Below are positions 50,099-58,186 of a stretch of DNA of 64,000 bases, piece after piece. Below the pieces are notes generated by a model. The model was given only the letters and a program-made list of their open reading frames with translations. It did not search any database and was not told the origin of the DNA. The translations under genes were made by a program, and so were the position numbers. Each line of letters starts with the position of its first letter. Positions within the stretch are counted from its first letter, which is position 1. The DNA lies in contig NZ_KB899493.1 of the NCBI RefSeq assembly GCF_000378245.1, positions 248,001-312,000 on the forward strand. Direction: 5' to 3'. The stretch is from Aromatoleum toluclasticum ATCC 700605 (GTDB taxonomy: Bacteria > Pseudomonadota > Gammaproteobacteria > Burkholderiales > Rhodocyclaceae).

Positions 50099-51357
50099 TC
50101 CTTGGCGCTCGCGGCTTCATCGGGGCCTCGCTTGCCGATGCCTTCACCGCCGCGGGCCACACGGTCGTCAAGGCCGTGCGCCAACCGGTTGCGCCCGACG
50201 AAATCGCGATCGACTTCGCCTCCGACCACGACCCGGCCGACTGGGGTGCATTCATCGCGGGCGTCGACGTCCTCATCAACGCCGTCGGCATCATCGTGGA
50301 GACCGCGGCGCAGCGCTTCGACGTCATCCATACCGCAGCGCCGGTGGCGCTGTTCGAAGCCTGCGTCGCGGCCGGCACGCGAGCGCCACGGGTGATCCAG
50401 ATTTCTGCGCTCGGCGCCGACAGGGGCGACTCGAGCTACTTCCTCACTAAGCGCGCCGCCGACGAGGCGCTGATGAGCCTGCCGCTCGACTGGCAGGTTC
50501 TCCGGCCGGCACTCGTTTTCGGCGAAGAAGGCCAATCTGCACGGCTCTTTCTCACCCTTGCCAGCCTGCCGCTTCTACCGCTTCCGGGCGGTGGCGAGCA
50601 GCCGCTGCAACCGGTGCATATCGACGACCTCACCGACGCCGCGTTGCGCCTCGCCGATCCGGCCACGCCGGCACGGCAGTGCATCGAACTCGCCGGGCCG
50701 GCCCCGCTCACCCTGCGCGACATCCTCCTCGTTTACCGGCGTGCGCTCGGCTTGCCTCCGACCGGGCAGTTCGCGATCCCGACGCCGCTCATGGCGATCG
50801 CCGCGGCCATTGCGGATCGCATTCCCGGCGCGCTCTTCAACCACGAAAACTGGCGCATGCTGCAAGCAGGAAATACCTGCGCCCCCGATGCGCTCGCCGC
50901 GGCGACGCGCCTGCTCGGCCATGCGCCGCGCTCGATCGAGCGCTTCATTGCGCCCGAACGTTCGGCCGATCTGCGCCGCCGGGCGCTCGACAGCTGGCAT
51001 GGCCTCTTGCTGCGAGTAGCGCTCGCCATCATCTGGTTCGTCACCGCGATCGTCAGCGCCGGCGCGTACCCGCAGGCCGACAGCCTGGCCCTGCTCGCCC
51101 GCGTCGGCCTTGCCGGCGTCCCGGCGTTCGTCGCGCTCTACGGTGCCGCCGCGCTCGACTTCGCTTTTGGCGTCGCCACCCTGTTCAGGCCCGGTCGGCG
51201 CCTGTGGCTGGCGCAGGCGGGCCTCGTTCTCGCATATACCGCGATCATCGCCTTCGCGCTCCCGGAGTTCCTTGTCCATCCCTTCGGCCCGATCACCAAG
51301 AACCTGGCCGTTCTCGCAATCCTGATCGTCCTCCATTCACGCGAGGTTTCGTCATGA
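50086..51357 (+). CDS. NAD(P)-binding epimerase/dehydratase-like protein fused to a DoxX-like membrane domain
   Basis: The product has 423 residues. Residues 1-290 are a Rossmann SDR-like domain (MRVLILGARGFIGASLADAF with G-x-x-G-x-x-G; Y-F-L-T-K as the Y-x-x-x-K pair near 122-126). Residues about 305-423 form four membrane helices (LLLRVALAIIWFVTAIVSAG; VGLAGVPAFVALYGAAALDF; LAQAGLVLAYTAIIAFALPE), similar to the DoxX-like C-terminal part of known SDR-DoxX fusions. It probably acts at the inner membrane on a lipid or other hydrophobic substrate (inference). Its stop overlaps the next start (ATGA). Confidence 0.85.
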   Translation: MRVLILGARGFIGASLADAFTAAGHTVVKAVRQPVAPDEIAIDFASDHDPADWGAFIAGVDVLINAVGIIVETAAQRFDVIHTAAPVALFEACVAAGTRAPRVIQISALGADRGDSSYFLTKRAADEALMSLPLDWQVLRPALVFGEEGQSARLFLTLASLPLLPLPGGGEQPLQPVHIDDLTDAALRLADPATPARQCIELAGPAPLTLRDILLVYRRALGLPPTGQFAIPTPLMAIAAAIADRIPGALFNHENWRMLQAGNTCAPDALAAATRLLGHAPRSIERFIAPERSADLRRRALDSWHGLLLRVALAIIWFVTAIVSAGAYPQADSLALLARVGLAGVPAFVALYGAAALDFAFGVATLFRPGRRLWLAQAGLVLAYTAIIAFALPEFLVHPFGPITKNLAVLAILIVLHSREVSS

Positions 51358-51824
51358 ACACCTACCTGATCCTGAAGACCCTCCATATCGTCTCCTCGGT
51401 CTTCCTTGTCGGCACCGGTTTCGGTACGGCTTTCTACCTCTTCTTCGCCAACCGCTCCGGCTCGGTCGAATCGATCGCCGTCGTCTCGCGTCTCGTCGTC
51501 CGCGCCGACTGGTGGTTCACCACGCCGGCCGTGATCATCCAGCCGGTCACCGGCCTCCTGTTGATGGAACTCGGCGGCTGGCCGCCGACAGCGCCCTGGC
51601 TGCTGGTCTCGTTCGCGCTGTTCGCGCTCGCCGGCATCTGCTGGCTACCGGTCGTGTGGCTGCAACTCAGGATGGCGCGCACCGCGTCGGCGGCCAGCGC
51701 TGCGGGCGGCGCGCTGCCGCATCCCTACTGGGCCGACGCAAGGCGATGGGAGCGCCTCGGCTATCCGGCGTTTGCGGCGATGGCGGCCGTCTACTTCCTG
51801 ATGGTCGTCAAGCCAGGTTTCTGA
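51354..51824 (+). CDS. DUF2269 family integral membrane protein
   Basis: The 156-residue protein has about four hydrophobic helices (LKTLHIVSSVFLVGTGFGTA; WWFTTPAVIIQPVTGLLLME; WLLVSFALFALAGICWLPVV; AFAAMAAVYFLMVVKPGF). It carries the conserved H of K-T-L-H-I near the N-terminus and R-x-D-W-W-F-T-T-P, as in DUF2269 proteins. Function unknown. It is translationally coupled to the SDR-DoxX gene. Confidence 0.85.
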   Translation: MNTYLILKTLHIVSSVFLVGTGFGTAFYLFFANRSGSVESIAVVSRLVVRADWWFTTPAVIIQPVTGLLLMELGGWPPTAPWLLVSFALFALAGICWLPVVWLQLRMARTASAASAAGGALPHPYWADARRWERLGYPAFAAMAAVYFLMVVKPGF

Positions 51825-51858
51825 ACCGGTCATTCCGTCCTCACATCAGGAGTTCGCC

Positions 51859-53376
51859 ATGCGCATTCTGTTGATCAATCCACCATATCGCGCCCTTACG
51901 ATTCACGGCATGGGGCCGCAGGTGCCCCTGGGAATGTTGTCCATCGGCGGCCCGTTGATCGACGCGGGGCATGACGTTGCCCTGCTCAACGCCGAGCAGG
52001 CGATGCTGAGCGAGACCGAGATCGTCCGGCGCGTGCACGCTTTCGCGCCCGACGTTGTCATGACGGGACATAGCGGCTCGAGCCCCGCCCATCTGACCGT
52101 GCTGCGCATGCTGTCGGCCATCAAGAAGGCGGCCAGTCACCTCGTCACCGTCTATGGCGGCGTGTACCCCAGCTTTCACGCACAAGCCATTCTGGAGACC
52201 GCCCCTCAGGTCGATATCATCGTCCGTGGCGAGGGTGAAGCGGTGGTGGTTCGCCTGGCCGAAGCCTTGGCCGCCAGGCAAGAGCTGACCGGAGTGGACG
52301 GCATTTCCAGTCGCGACGAACATGGGCGCATTTTCGAGACGCCGTCAGCGCCGGTCATCCGCGACCTCGATGCCTGCCGGGTCGCCTGGGAACTGATCGA
52401 CGACTGGGATCGCCATCGCTGCTGGGGTCTGGGCCGCTCGGCAATCATCCAGTTCTCGCGCGGTTGTCCTCACCGGTGCAGCTATTGCGGTCAACGGGAG
52501 TTCTGGGTGCGCTGGCGGCACCGCGACCCGGTCCGCCTGGCCGACGAGATCGCCATGCTGCATCGCCGCCACGGCGTGAATTTCATTACCTTTGCCGACG
52601 AGAATCCAACCACGAACGTCAGACAATGGCGGCGATTCCTCGAGGAGATGTCGGCGCGTGCGGTCCCGGTAGCGCTCACCGCGGCAATGCGCGCCAGCGA
52701 CATCTGTCGCGATGCCGAACTGTTGCCGCTTTACCGGAAAGCGGGCTTTTGCGCGATATTGGTCGGCATCGAGACCACCGACGCGACGATCATCGAGCGT
52801 GTCGGCAAGGACTCCAGCGCGACCGTCGATAGCGAGGCGATCCGGCTCCTGCGCAAGAACGGAATCATCGCCATCGCCACGCATGTCGCCGGCTTGGGCG
52901 ACGAAGGGTGGATCAGTCGCTGGCGTGCCTTCCGCGGCATGGTGCGCTACGACCCGGACCTGGTGAACGTCATGTACGCGACACCCCACGACTGGACCCG
53001 GTTCGGCGCCGAAACAGCCCACCTCGACGTCGTCGAACCGGATATGAGCCGCTGGGATTTTCGTCACCAGGTGCTCAAGACCTCGCGCCTGAAACCCTGG
53101 CAACTGTTTCTGGCCGTCAAGCTCACCGAACTCGCACTACATATCCGGCCGCGCGTACTGTGGCGCACGGCCTTCCACCCCGATGCGGAAATGCGCCGAC
53201 AACTACGCTGGTGTTTGTGGAACGCGGCTAAAGTATGGCGGGCAGAAATCGTTGATTTCAAATGTTTCGGGCGGACTGCGAAATCTCGTTTTGCTCGTAC
53301 CGGCGAGTCGCAGTTCTTCAATTCAGGTCGTACCGTGACGCGAGGAACGGGGTGCGGTCACACCCGTTCCGCATGA
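51859..53376 (+). CDS. B12-binding radical SAM protein, BchE-like
   Basis: The product has 505 residues. The N-terminal cobalamin-binding Rossmann domain is about 1-140 (MRILLINPPYRAL; MTGHSGSSPAH). The radical SAM motif C-P-H-R-C-S-Y-C lies near residues 203-210, within FSRGCPHRCSYCGQREFW. The sequence after it (FWVRWRHRDPVRLADEIAML; VNFITFADENPTTN) resembles BchE, the anaerobic Mg-protoporphyrin monomethyl ester cyclase. No other bacteriochlorophyll gene is in the window, so the substrate may differ. The last 30 residues look low in conservation. It lies 34 bp after the DUF2269 gene and is probably in the same GbsR-controlled unit. Confidence 0.85.
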   Translation: MRILLINPPYRALTIHGMGPQVPLGMLSIGGPLIDAGHDVALLNAEQAMLSETEIVRRVHAFAPDVVMTGHSGSSPAHLTVLRMLSAIKKAASHLVTVYGGVYPSFHAQAILETAPQVDIIVRGEGEAVVVRLAEALAARQELTGVDGISSRDEHGRIFETPSAPVIRDLDACRVAWELIDDWDRHRCWGLGRSAIIQFSRGCPHRCSYCGQREFWVRWRHRDPVRLADEIAMLHRRHGVNFITFADENPTTNVRQWRRFLEEMSARAVPVALTAAMRASDICRDAELLPLYRKAGFCAILVGIETTDATIIERVGKDSSATVDSEAIRLLRKNGIIAIATHVAGLGDEGWISRWRAFRGMVRYDPDLVNVMYATPHDWTRFGAETAHLDVVEPDMSRWDFRHQVLKTSRLKPWQLFLAVKLTELALHIRPRVLWRTAFHPDAEMRRQLRWCLWNAAKVWRAEIVDFKCFGRTAKSRFARTGESQFFNSGRTVTRGTGCGHTRSA

Positions 53377-53444
53377 ATTTCCACACCGGCCGCGGTTTGA
53401 CCCGGCCGGCCCGTCCGGAATCGCTCCATGCTAGGGAGTCGCCC

Positions 53445-53981
53445 ATGTACCAAGAGATCCTGGAATTCTGGTTCGACGAGATTTCCCCCGCGCAGTGGTG
53501 GAAGAAGGACGCCGCTTTCGACCGCCTGGTCGCCCAACGCTTCGGCGAGGTGCATGCGCAGGCGGCGCGCTGCGAGCTGTCCGGGTGGCGCGGGAGTGCC
53601 GCCGGGCGGCTGGCGGAGGTGATCGTGCTGGATCAGTTCTCGCGCAACATGTTCCGCGATTCGCCAGAAGCCTTCGCCTGCGACGCGCTGGCATTGGCAC
53701 TGGCGCAGGAGGCGATTGCGGCAGGGGCGGAGCAGGCGCTGCGGCCGGTAGAGCGCAGCTTTCTGTACATGCCCTTCATGCACAGCGAGTCGCTGGAGAT
53801 CCATGAAATGGCGGTGCGGCTTTTCGAGCGCAACGGCATCGCGGACAACCTGGACTCGACCCGGAGGCACAAGGCGATCATCGAGCGCTTCGGGCGCTAT
53901 CCGCATCGCAATGCGATTCTGGGAAGGGCGTCGAGCGCGGAGGAGATCGAATTTCTGAAGCAGCCGGGTTCGCGCTTCTGA
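53445..53981 (+). CDS. DUF924 family protein
   Basis: The 178-residue protein MYQEILEFWFDEISPAQWWK has the family motifs VIVLDQFSRNMFRDSPEAFA, ALRPVERSFLYMPFMHSES and RRHKAIIERFGRYPHRNAIL. The fold is helical (TPR-like); biochemical function is unknown. The ATG at 53445 has AGGGAG upstream. It may be independent of the cluster before it. Confidence 0.9.
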   Translation: MYQEILEFWFDEISPAQWWKKDAAFDRLVAQRFGEVHAQAARCELSGWRGSAAGRLAEVIVLDQFSRNMFRDSPEAFACDALALALAQEAIAAGAEQALRPVERSFLYMPFMHSESLEIHEMAVRLFERNGIADNLDSTRRHKAIIERFGRYPHRNAILGRASSAEEIEFLKQPGSRF

Positions 53982-54036
53982 ACCCGGCTGCTTCGACCCG
54001 CCGCAGAGGGCGGGGCGTTCGGCGACGGCAGGGCGA

Positions 54037-55044
54037 TCAGAGGATCATCTTGCCGACGTACCACGCGCCGCCGGCGATCAGCGCGCTGCACGGGATGGTG
54101 AGGATCCACGCCCACACGATGCTGCCGGCGACGCCCCAGCGCACGGCCGAGACCTTGCGCGCGGAGCCGACACCGACGATGGCGCCGGTGATGGTGTGGG
54201 TGGTCGACACAGGGATGCCCAGCGCGGTGGCGAGGAAGAGCGTGATCGCGCCGCCGGTTTCAGCGCAGAAGCCGCCGATGGGCTTGAGCTTGGTGATGCG
54301 CTGGCCCATGGTCTTGACGATGCGCCAGCCGCCGAACATCGTGCCGAGGCCGATGGCGAGGTAGCACATGACGATGACCCAGGTCGGCACGGGGTCGGAG
54401 CTCTGGCTGATGCCGGCGGCGATCAGGAGCATCCAGATGATGCCGATGGTCTTCTGCGCGTCGTTGCCGCCGTGGCCGAGGCTGTACAGCGAGGCCGAGA
54501 GGAGCTGCAGGCGGCGGAACCACTTGTCGACCTTGCGTTGCGGGGTTCGGAAGCATATCCACGACACCGCGACCATCAGGATCGATCCGAGCAGGAAGCC
54601 CAGCAGCGGCGACACGAGGATGAAGGCGACGGTCTTGATGAGTCCGCTGGCGAGCAGCGAGCCGAAGCCGCCCTTGGCGACCGCGGCACCGACCAGGCCG
54701 CCGATCAGCGCGTGCGAGGAGCTGGACGGGATGCCGTAGTACCAAGTGATGATGTTCCACGCGATCGCCCCGACCAGTGCGCCGAACACGACGACGTGGT
54801 CGACGACCATCGGGTCGATGGTGCCCTTGCCGATGGTCGTCGCCACCTTCAACTGGAAGATGAAGATTGCGACGATGTTGAAGAACGCCGCCCAGGCGAC
54901 CGCCTGGTGGGGCTTGAGCACGCCGGTCGAGACGACCGTCGCGATCGAGTTAGCCGCGTCGTGGAAGCCGTTCATGAAGTCGAACAGCAGGGCCAGCGCC
55001 ACGAGGAACATCACCGTGGCGAGGCCGATCTCCATAGTTGCCAT
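54037..55044 (-). CDS. pit: PiT-family inorganic phosphate transporter
   Basis: The 335-residue inner-membrane carrier has about ten helices and the two PHO4 signature repeats GFHDAANSIAT (near 26) and GHGGNDAQKTIGII (near 195). It is a low-affinity, ion-coupled phosphate importer. It lies 23 bp after the DUF47 gene, its usual partner. Confidence 0.94.
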   Translation of the reverse strand: MATMEIGLATVMFLVALALLFDFMNGFHDAANSIATVVSTGVLKPHQAVAWAAFFNIVAIFIFQLKVATTIGKGTIDPMVVDHVVVFGALVGAIAWNIITWYYGIPSSSSHALIGGLVGAAVAKGGFGSLLASGLIKTVAFILVSPLLGFLLGSILMVAVSWICFRTPQRKVDKWFRRLQLLSASLYSLGHGGNDAQKTIGIIWMLLIAAGISQSSDPVPTWVIVMCYLAIGLGTMFGGWRIVKTMGQRITKLKPIGGFCAETGGAITLFLATALGIPVSTTHTITGAIVGVGSARKVSAVRWGVAGSIVWAWILTIPCSALIAGGAWYVGKMIL

Positions 55045-55067
55045 GTTGTTTTCCGGGAGATCGCTGG

Positions 55068-55706
55068 TCAGGAGTTTTCGAGCACGACGGACTCGAGGAT
55101 CTTGGCGACGTCCTTGCAGCGATCGGTGACCGATTCGAGCAGTTCGTAGACGCCCTTCATCTTCAGGACCACGCGGACGTCCGGCTCCTCGCGGAAGAGG
55201 CCCGACAGCGCCTTGCGCAGGACGCGGTCGGCATCGGATTCGAAGCCGTCGATTTCGTGGCAGATGCGCAGGATCTCGCGGCCGTTGTCCATGTTGGACA
55301 GCAGCACGACCGCGGCGCGCACGCTCTCGGCGCAGGACAGCGAGAGCTCGGCGATGCGCAGGGCGTCCTCGGTGACTTCGACGATGTCGTACAGCGAGAC
55401 GGTCTCGGCGACGTCCTGGATGGTGTCGAGCACGTCGTCCATGTGCGAGATGAGCTGATGGATTTCGTCGCGGTCGAGCGGCGTGATGAACGTGGAGTGC
55501 ATCAGCGCCATCACGTCGTGGTTCAGCTTGTCCGCACGGGTCTCGATCTCGTCGATGTCGGCAGTGGCCTTCGCCGTCGCCGATGCGTCCTTTCCGACGG
55601 CCTGCATCAGCACGACCAGGGCCTTGGCGCCGGCCACGATCTCGTCTGCATGGGAGTTGAAAAGGGTGAAGAACTGACCCTCACGGGGCATGAAGCGGGA
55701 GAACAT
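55068..55706 (-). CDS. DUF47 family PhoU-like accessory protein of the Pit transporter
   Basis: The 212-residue all-helical protein begins MFSRFMPREGQFFTLFNSHA and has E-x-x-A-D-x-L-N-H-D (EIETRADKLNHDVMALMHST) and ITPLDRDEIHQLISHMDDVLD. DUF47 proteins resemble PhoU and modulate the neighbouring Pit carrier. It is the first gene of the pair. Confidence 0.93.
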   Translation of the reverse strand: MFSRFMPREGQFFTLFNSHADEIVAGAKALVVLMQAVGKDASATAKATADIDEIETRADKLNHDVMALMHSTFITPLDRDEIHQLISHMDDVLDTIQDVAETVSLYDIVEVTEDALRIAELSLSCAESVRAAVVLLSNMDNGREILRICHEIDGFESDADRVLRKALSGLFREEPDVRVVLKMKGVYELLESVTDRCKDVAKILESVVLENS

Positions 55707-55923
55707 GGTTGTTTTTGCCTGGCGGCCGCATGGAGTTAGGGCGCGATTTTACCAGCGGAAACATCCCTGTAATGTGCCGTGCGTAAATTCAGCCTGGAAT
55801 CCCCCATTGCGGGTCCATGCGCCCACTGTGGACGGTCGGGACGGGAGCGGCCTCGCGCGCCCTGCCCGTCCGGACGCCCGACGGCAGTTCACATGCCGAT
55901 CGGAACATTCCGGCGCGTGCGGC

Positions 55924-56433
55924 CTACATGCGCCGGCCGAAGGCCTTGCCGATAGCCTCGACGGCTTCCGGGCTGTCCCACTCCTTCGCACCGAACACTT
56001 TCTGCACGACCTTGCCGTCGGCGTCGACCAGCACCGTGAGCGGAATGCGGTCGGCGCCGAGCATGTTCTCGAGCGCGAGCTGGCGGTCGATGAAGTGCGG
56101 GAAGCTGGTCTTCGCCTGGGTGAGGAAGGCCTGGGCGCGCTCGGGGTAGTCGTCGATGGAGATGCCGATCACGTTGAACTGCTTGCCGTAGCGCTTCGAC
56201 AGGCGCTCCAGCGATCCCATCTCGGCGAGACAGGGCGGACAGTAGCTCGCCCAGACGTTGATGATCAGCGGTTTGCCGCGATAGTCGCCAAGCAGCTTCG
56301 AGCCGGTGGTGAGGCCCTGCATCGGCATCTGGCGCAGGGTGCCGCCTTCGGGGACTTCGCCCGGCGTGGCGAAGGCGGAGCCGGACACGATGGCGGCGAG
56401 GCACAGGGCGAGGGAGACGAGGGCTTTCTTCAT
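55924..56433 (-). CDS. TlpA-like periplasmic thioredoxin-family protein
   Basis: The 169-residue protein has a signal peptide (MKKALVSLALCLAAIVSGSA, cleavage near AFA) and a TlpA/ResA fold with the active site WASYCPPC (near residue 66) and the cis-proline loop RIPLTVLVD. It likely reduces periplasmic disulfides or serves cytochrome c maturation. The start at 56433 is set by the signal peptide. No partner is seen beside it. Confidence 0.9.
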   Translation of the reverse strand: MKKALVSLALCLAAIVSGSAFATPGEVPEGGTLRQMPMQGLTTGSKLLGDYRGKPLIINVWASYCPPCLAEMGSLERLSKRYGKQFNVIGISIDDYPERAQAFLTQAKTSFPHFIDRQLALENMLGADRIPLTVLVDADGKVVQKVFGAKEWDSPEAVEAIGKAFGRRM

Positions 56434-56530
56434 GTTGGCGCAGGATCGGAAGCGCGGCGCGGTGCGCCGGAAAACGAGAGCATAGCAGGGCGGAGGAAGC
56501 TCGGACACGGCGGCGGGCCGGTGCTTTTCC

Positions 56531-56604
56531 GTGGGAGCGGCTTCAGCCGCGAATGGGCGGTATCGAAGGGGGCGCGGCCGATTCGCGGCTGAAGCCGCTC
56601 CCAC
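56531..56604. repeat. REP-like inverted repeat upstream of nifE
   Basis: Arms of 24 bp (GTGGGAGCGGCTTCAGCCGC-GAAT and its complement) flank a 26-bp centre. The right arm ends 9 bp before the first NifA site of nifE. The arm sequence resembles REP-type elements known in pseudomonads and other proteobacteria. Confidence 0.85.
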
Positions 56605-56612
56605 AGCGTCTG

Positions 56613-56651
56613 TGTCGCTTCCTCGACAAATTGGTTGTCGCGAGTTCGACA
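56613..56651. promoter_or_regulatory. Two NifA upstream activator sequences of nifE
   Basis: TGT-CGCTTCCTCG-ACA (56613-56628) and TGT-CGCGAGTTCG-ACA (56636-56651), 23 bp centre to centre and so about two helical turns apart. The nearer one is 60 bp before the -24 box. Confidence 0.85.
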
Positions 56652-56710
56652 GCGGCCGCGATGCGGTCGCACGCCCGTCGCAAGTCTTTGATTTTGCGTG
56701 ATGCCAGGTC

Positions 56711-56726
56711 TGGCATCGATCGTGCA
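56711..56726 (+). promoter_or_regulatory. Sigma-54 promoter of nifE
   Basis: TGGCAT-CGATC-GTGCA (GG-N10-GC); the nifE start codon lies 54 nt downstream. Confidence 0.82.
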
Positions 56727-56779
56727 ACGGTTTCCCCGCCCCCCGACACCCGCGCCACGAGCGCACACAGGAAACCGAC

Positions 56780-58183
56780 ATGAGCGCACTAAAACAGAGA
56801 ATCGACAGCCTGCTGATCGAGCCCGGCTGCGCGACGAACCAGGCGAAGAGCGACAAGGCGCGCAAGGAGGGCTGCAAGAAGCCGCTGACGCCCGGCGCGG
56901 CGGCGGGCGGCTGTGCCTTCGACGGTGCGAAGATCGCGCTGCAGCCGGTGGTGGACGTCGCCCACCTGGTACATGGACCGATCGCGTGCGAAGGCAATTC
57001 GTGGGATTCGCGCCACGTGTATTCGTCCGGCGCGCAGACCTACCGCACGGGCTTCACGACCGACATGGCGGAGTTCGACGTCATCTACGGCGGCGAGAAG
57101 CGCCTTTACCGCGCAATCAAGGAGATCATCGACAAGGTGAATCCGCCGGCGATCTTCGTGTACCAGACCTGCCTGCCGGCGATGATCGGCGACGACGTCG
57201 AGGGCGTGTGCCGCGCGGCGAGCGCGAAGTTCGGCACACCGGTGATCCCGGTGAACGCCCCCGGTTTCGCGGGCAGCAAGAACCTCGGCAACAAGCTGGG
57301 CGGCGAGGCGCTGCTCGACCACGTCGTCGGCACGCTGGAGCCGGAATACACGACGGCCTGCGACATCAACCTGATCGGCGAATACAACGTCGTCGGCGAG
57401 TTGTGGCAGGTGAAGCCGCTCTTCGACGCGCTGGGCATCCGCGTGCTGGCGAGCTTCTGCGGCGACGCACGCTACCGCGACATCGCCGGCTCGCACCGCG
57501 CGAAGGCGGCGATCATGCTGTGCTCGCAGGCGCTGATCAACATCGCGCGCAAGATGCAGGAGCGCTACGACATCCCCTTCTTCGAGGGCAGCTTCTACGG
57601 CATCGCGGACATGTCGGACTGCCTGCGCAAGATCTCCGCCTTGCTGGTGACGAAAGGCGCCCCTGCGGATCTGCCGGCGCGCGCCGAGGCACTGATCGCG
57701 CGCGAGGAGGCGCGCGCGTGGGCACGGCTGGAAAAGTACCGTGCGCGGCTCGCGGGCAAGCGCGTGCTTCTCTTCACCGGCGGGGTGAAGTCGTGGAGCG
57801 TGGTGTCGGCGCTGCAGGAGGTGGGCATGGAGATCGTGGGCACCTCGATGCGCAAATCGACGCAGGGCGACCGCGCCAAGGTCGTCGAGATCATGGGCAC
57901 CGACGCGCACATGTTCGACGAACTTCCGCCGCGCGAGATGTACCGGATGCTGAAGGAGTCGCAGGCCGACGTGATGCTCTCGGGCGGGCGCTCGCAGTTC
58001 GTCGCGCTGAAGGCGAAAACGCCATGGGTCGAGATCAACCAGGAGCGCCATCACGCCTACACGGGCTACGACGGGGTCGTGAATCTCGTCGCCGAGATCG
58101 ACAAGGCGCTGCATAACCCGATCTGGTCACAGGTGCGGCAGCCGGCGCCGTGGGAACAGCCCGAGGGCTGGGGCGCGGCGTGA
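56780..58183 (+). CDS. nifE: Nitrogenase FeMo-cofactor scaffold NifE
   Basis: The 467-residue NifD-like scaffold subunit has HGPIACEGNSWDSRHVYSSG, VYQTCLPAMIGDD, the N-terminal cysteines (GCKKPLTPGAAAGGC) and DINLIGEYNVVGELW. It lacks the FeMo-co histidine site of NifD. NifEN matures NifB-co to FeMo-co. It stands alone: the next gene is a convergent kinase gene whose stop is only 3 bp away, so nifE cannot be co-transcribed with nifN unless read-through crosses that gene. Confidence 0.96.
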   Translation: MSALKQRIDSLLIEPGCATNQAKSDKARKEGCKKPLTPGAAAGGCAFDGAKIALQPVVDVAHLVHGPIACEGNSWDSRHVYSSGAQTYRTGFTTDMAEFDVIYGGEKRLYRAIKEIIDKVNPPAIFVYQTCLPAMIGDDVEGVCRAASAKFGTPVIPVNAPGFAGSKNLGNKLGGEALLDHVVGTLEPEYTTACDINLIGEYNVVGELWQVKPLFDALGIRVLASFCGDARYRDIAGSHRAKAAIMLCSQALINIARKMQERYDIPFFEGSFYGIADMSDCLRKISALLVTKGAPADLPARAEALIAREEARAWARLEKYRARLAGKRVLLFTGGVKSWSVVSALQEVGMEIVGTSMRKSTQGDRAKVVEIMGTDAHMFDELPPREMYRMLKESQADVMLSGGRSQFVALKAKTPWVEINQERHHAYTGYDGVVNLVAEIDKALHNPIWSQVRQPAPWEQPEGWGAA

Positions 58184-58186
58184 ACG

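Noticed and set aside
51859-53376. Naming the radical SAM protein bchE
   Set aside because: The resemblance is strong around the cluster motif, but there are no other pigment genes in the window and many B12/radical SAM families share this layout, so the substrate cannot be stated.
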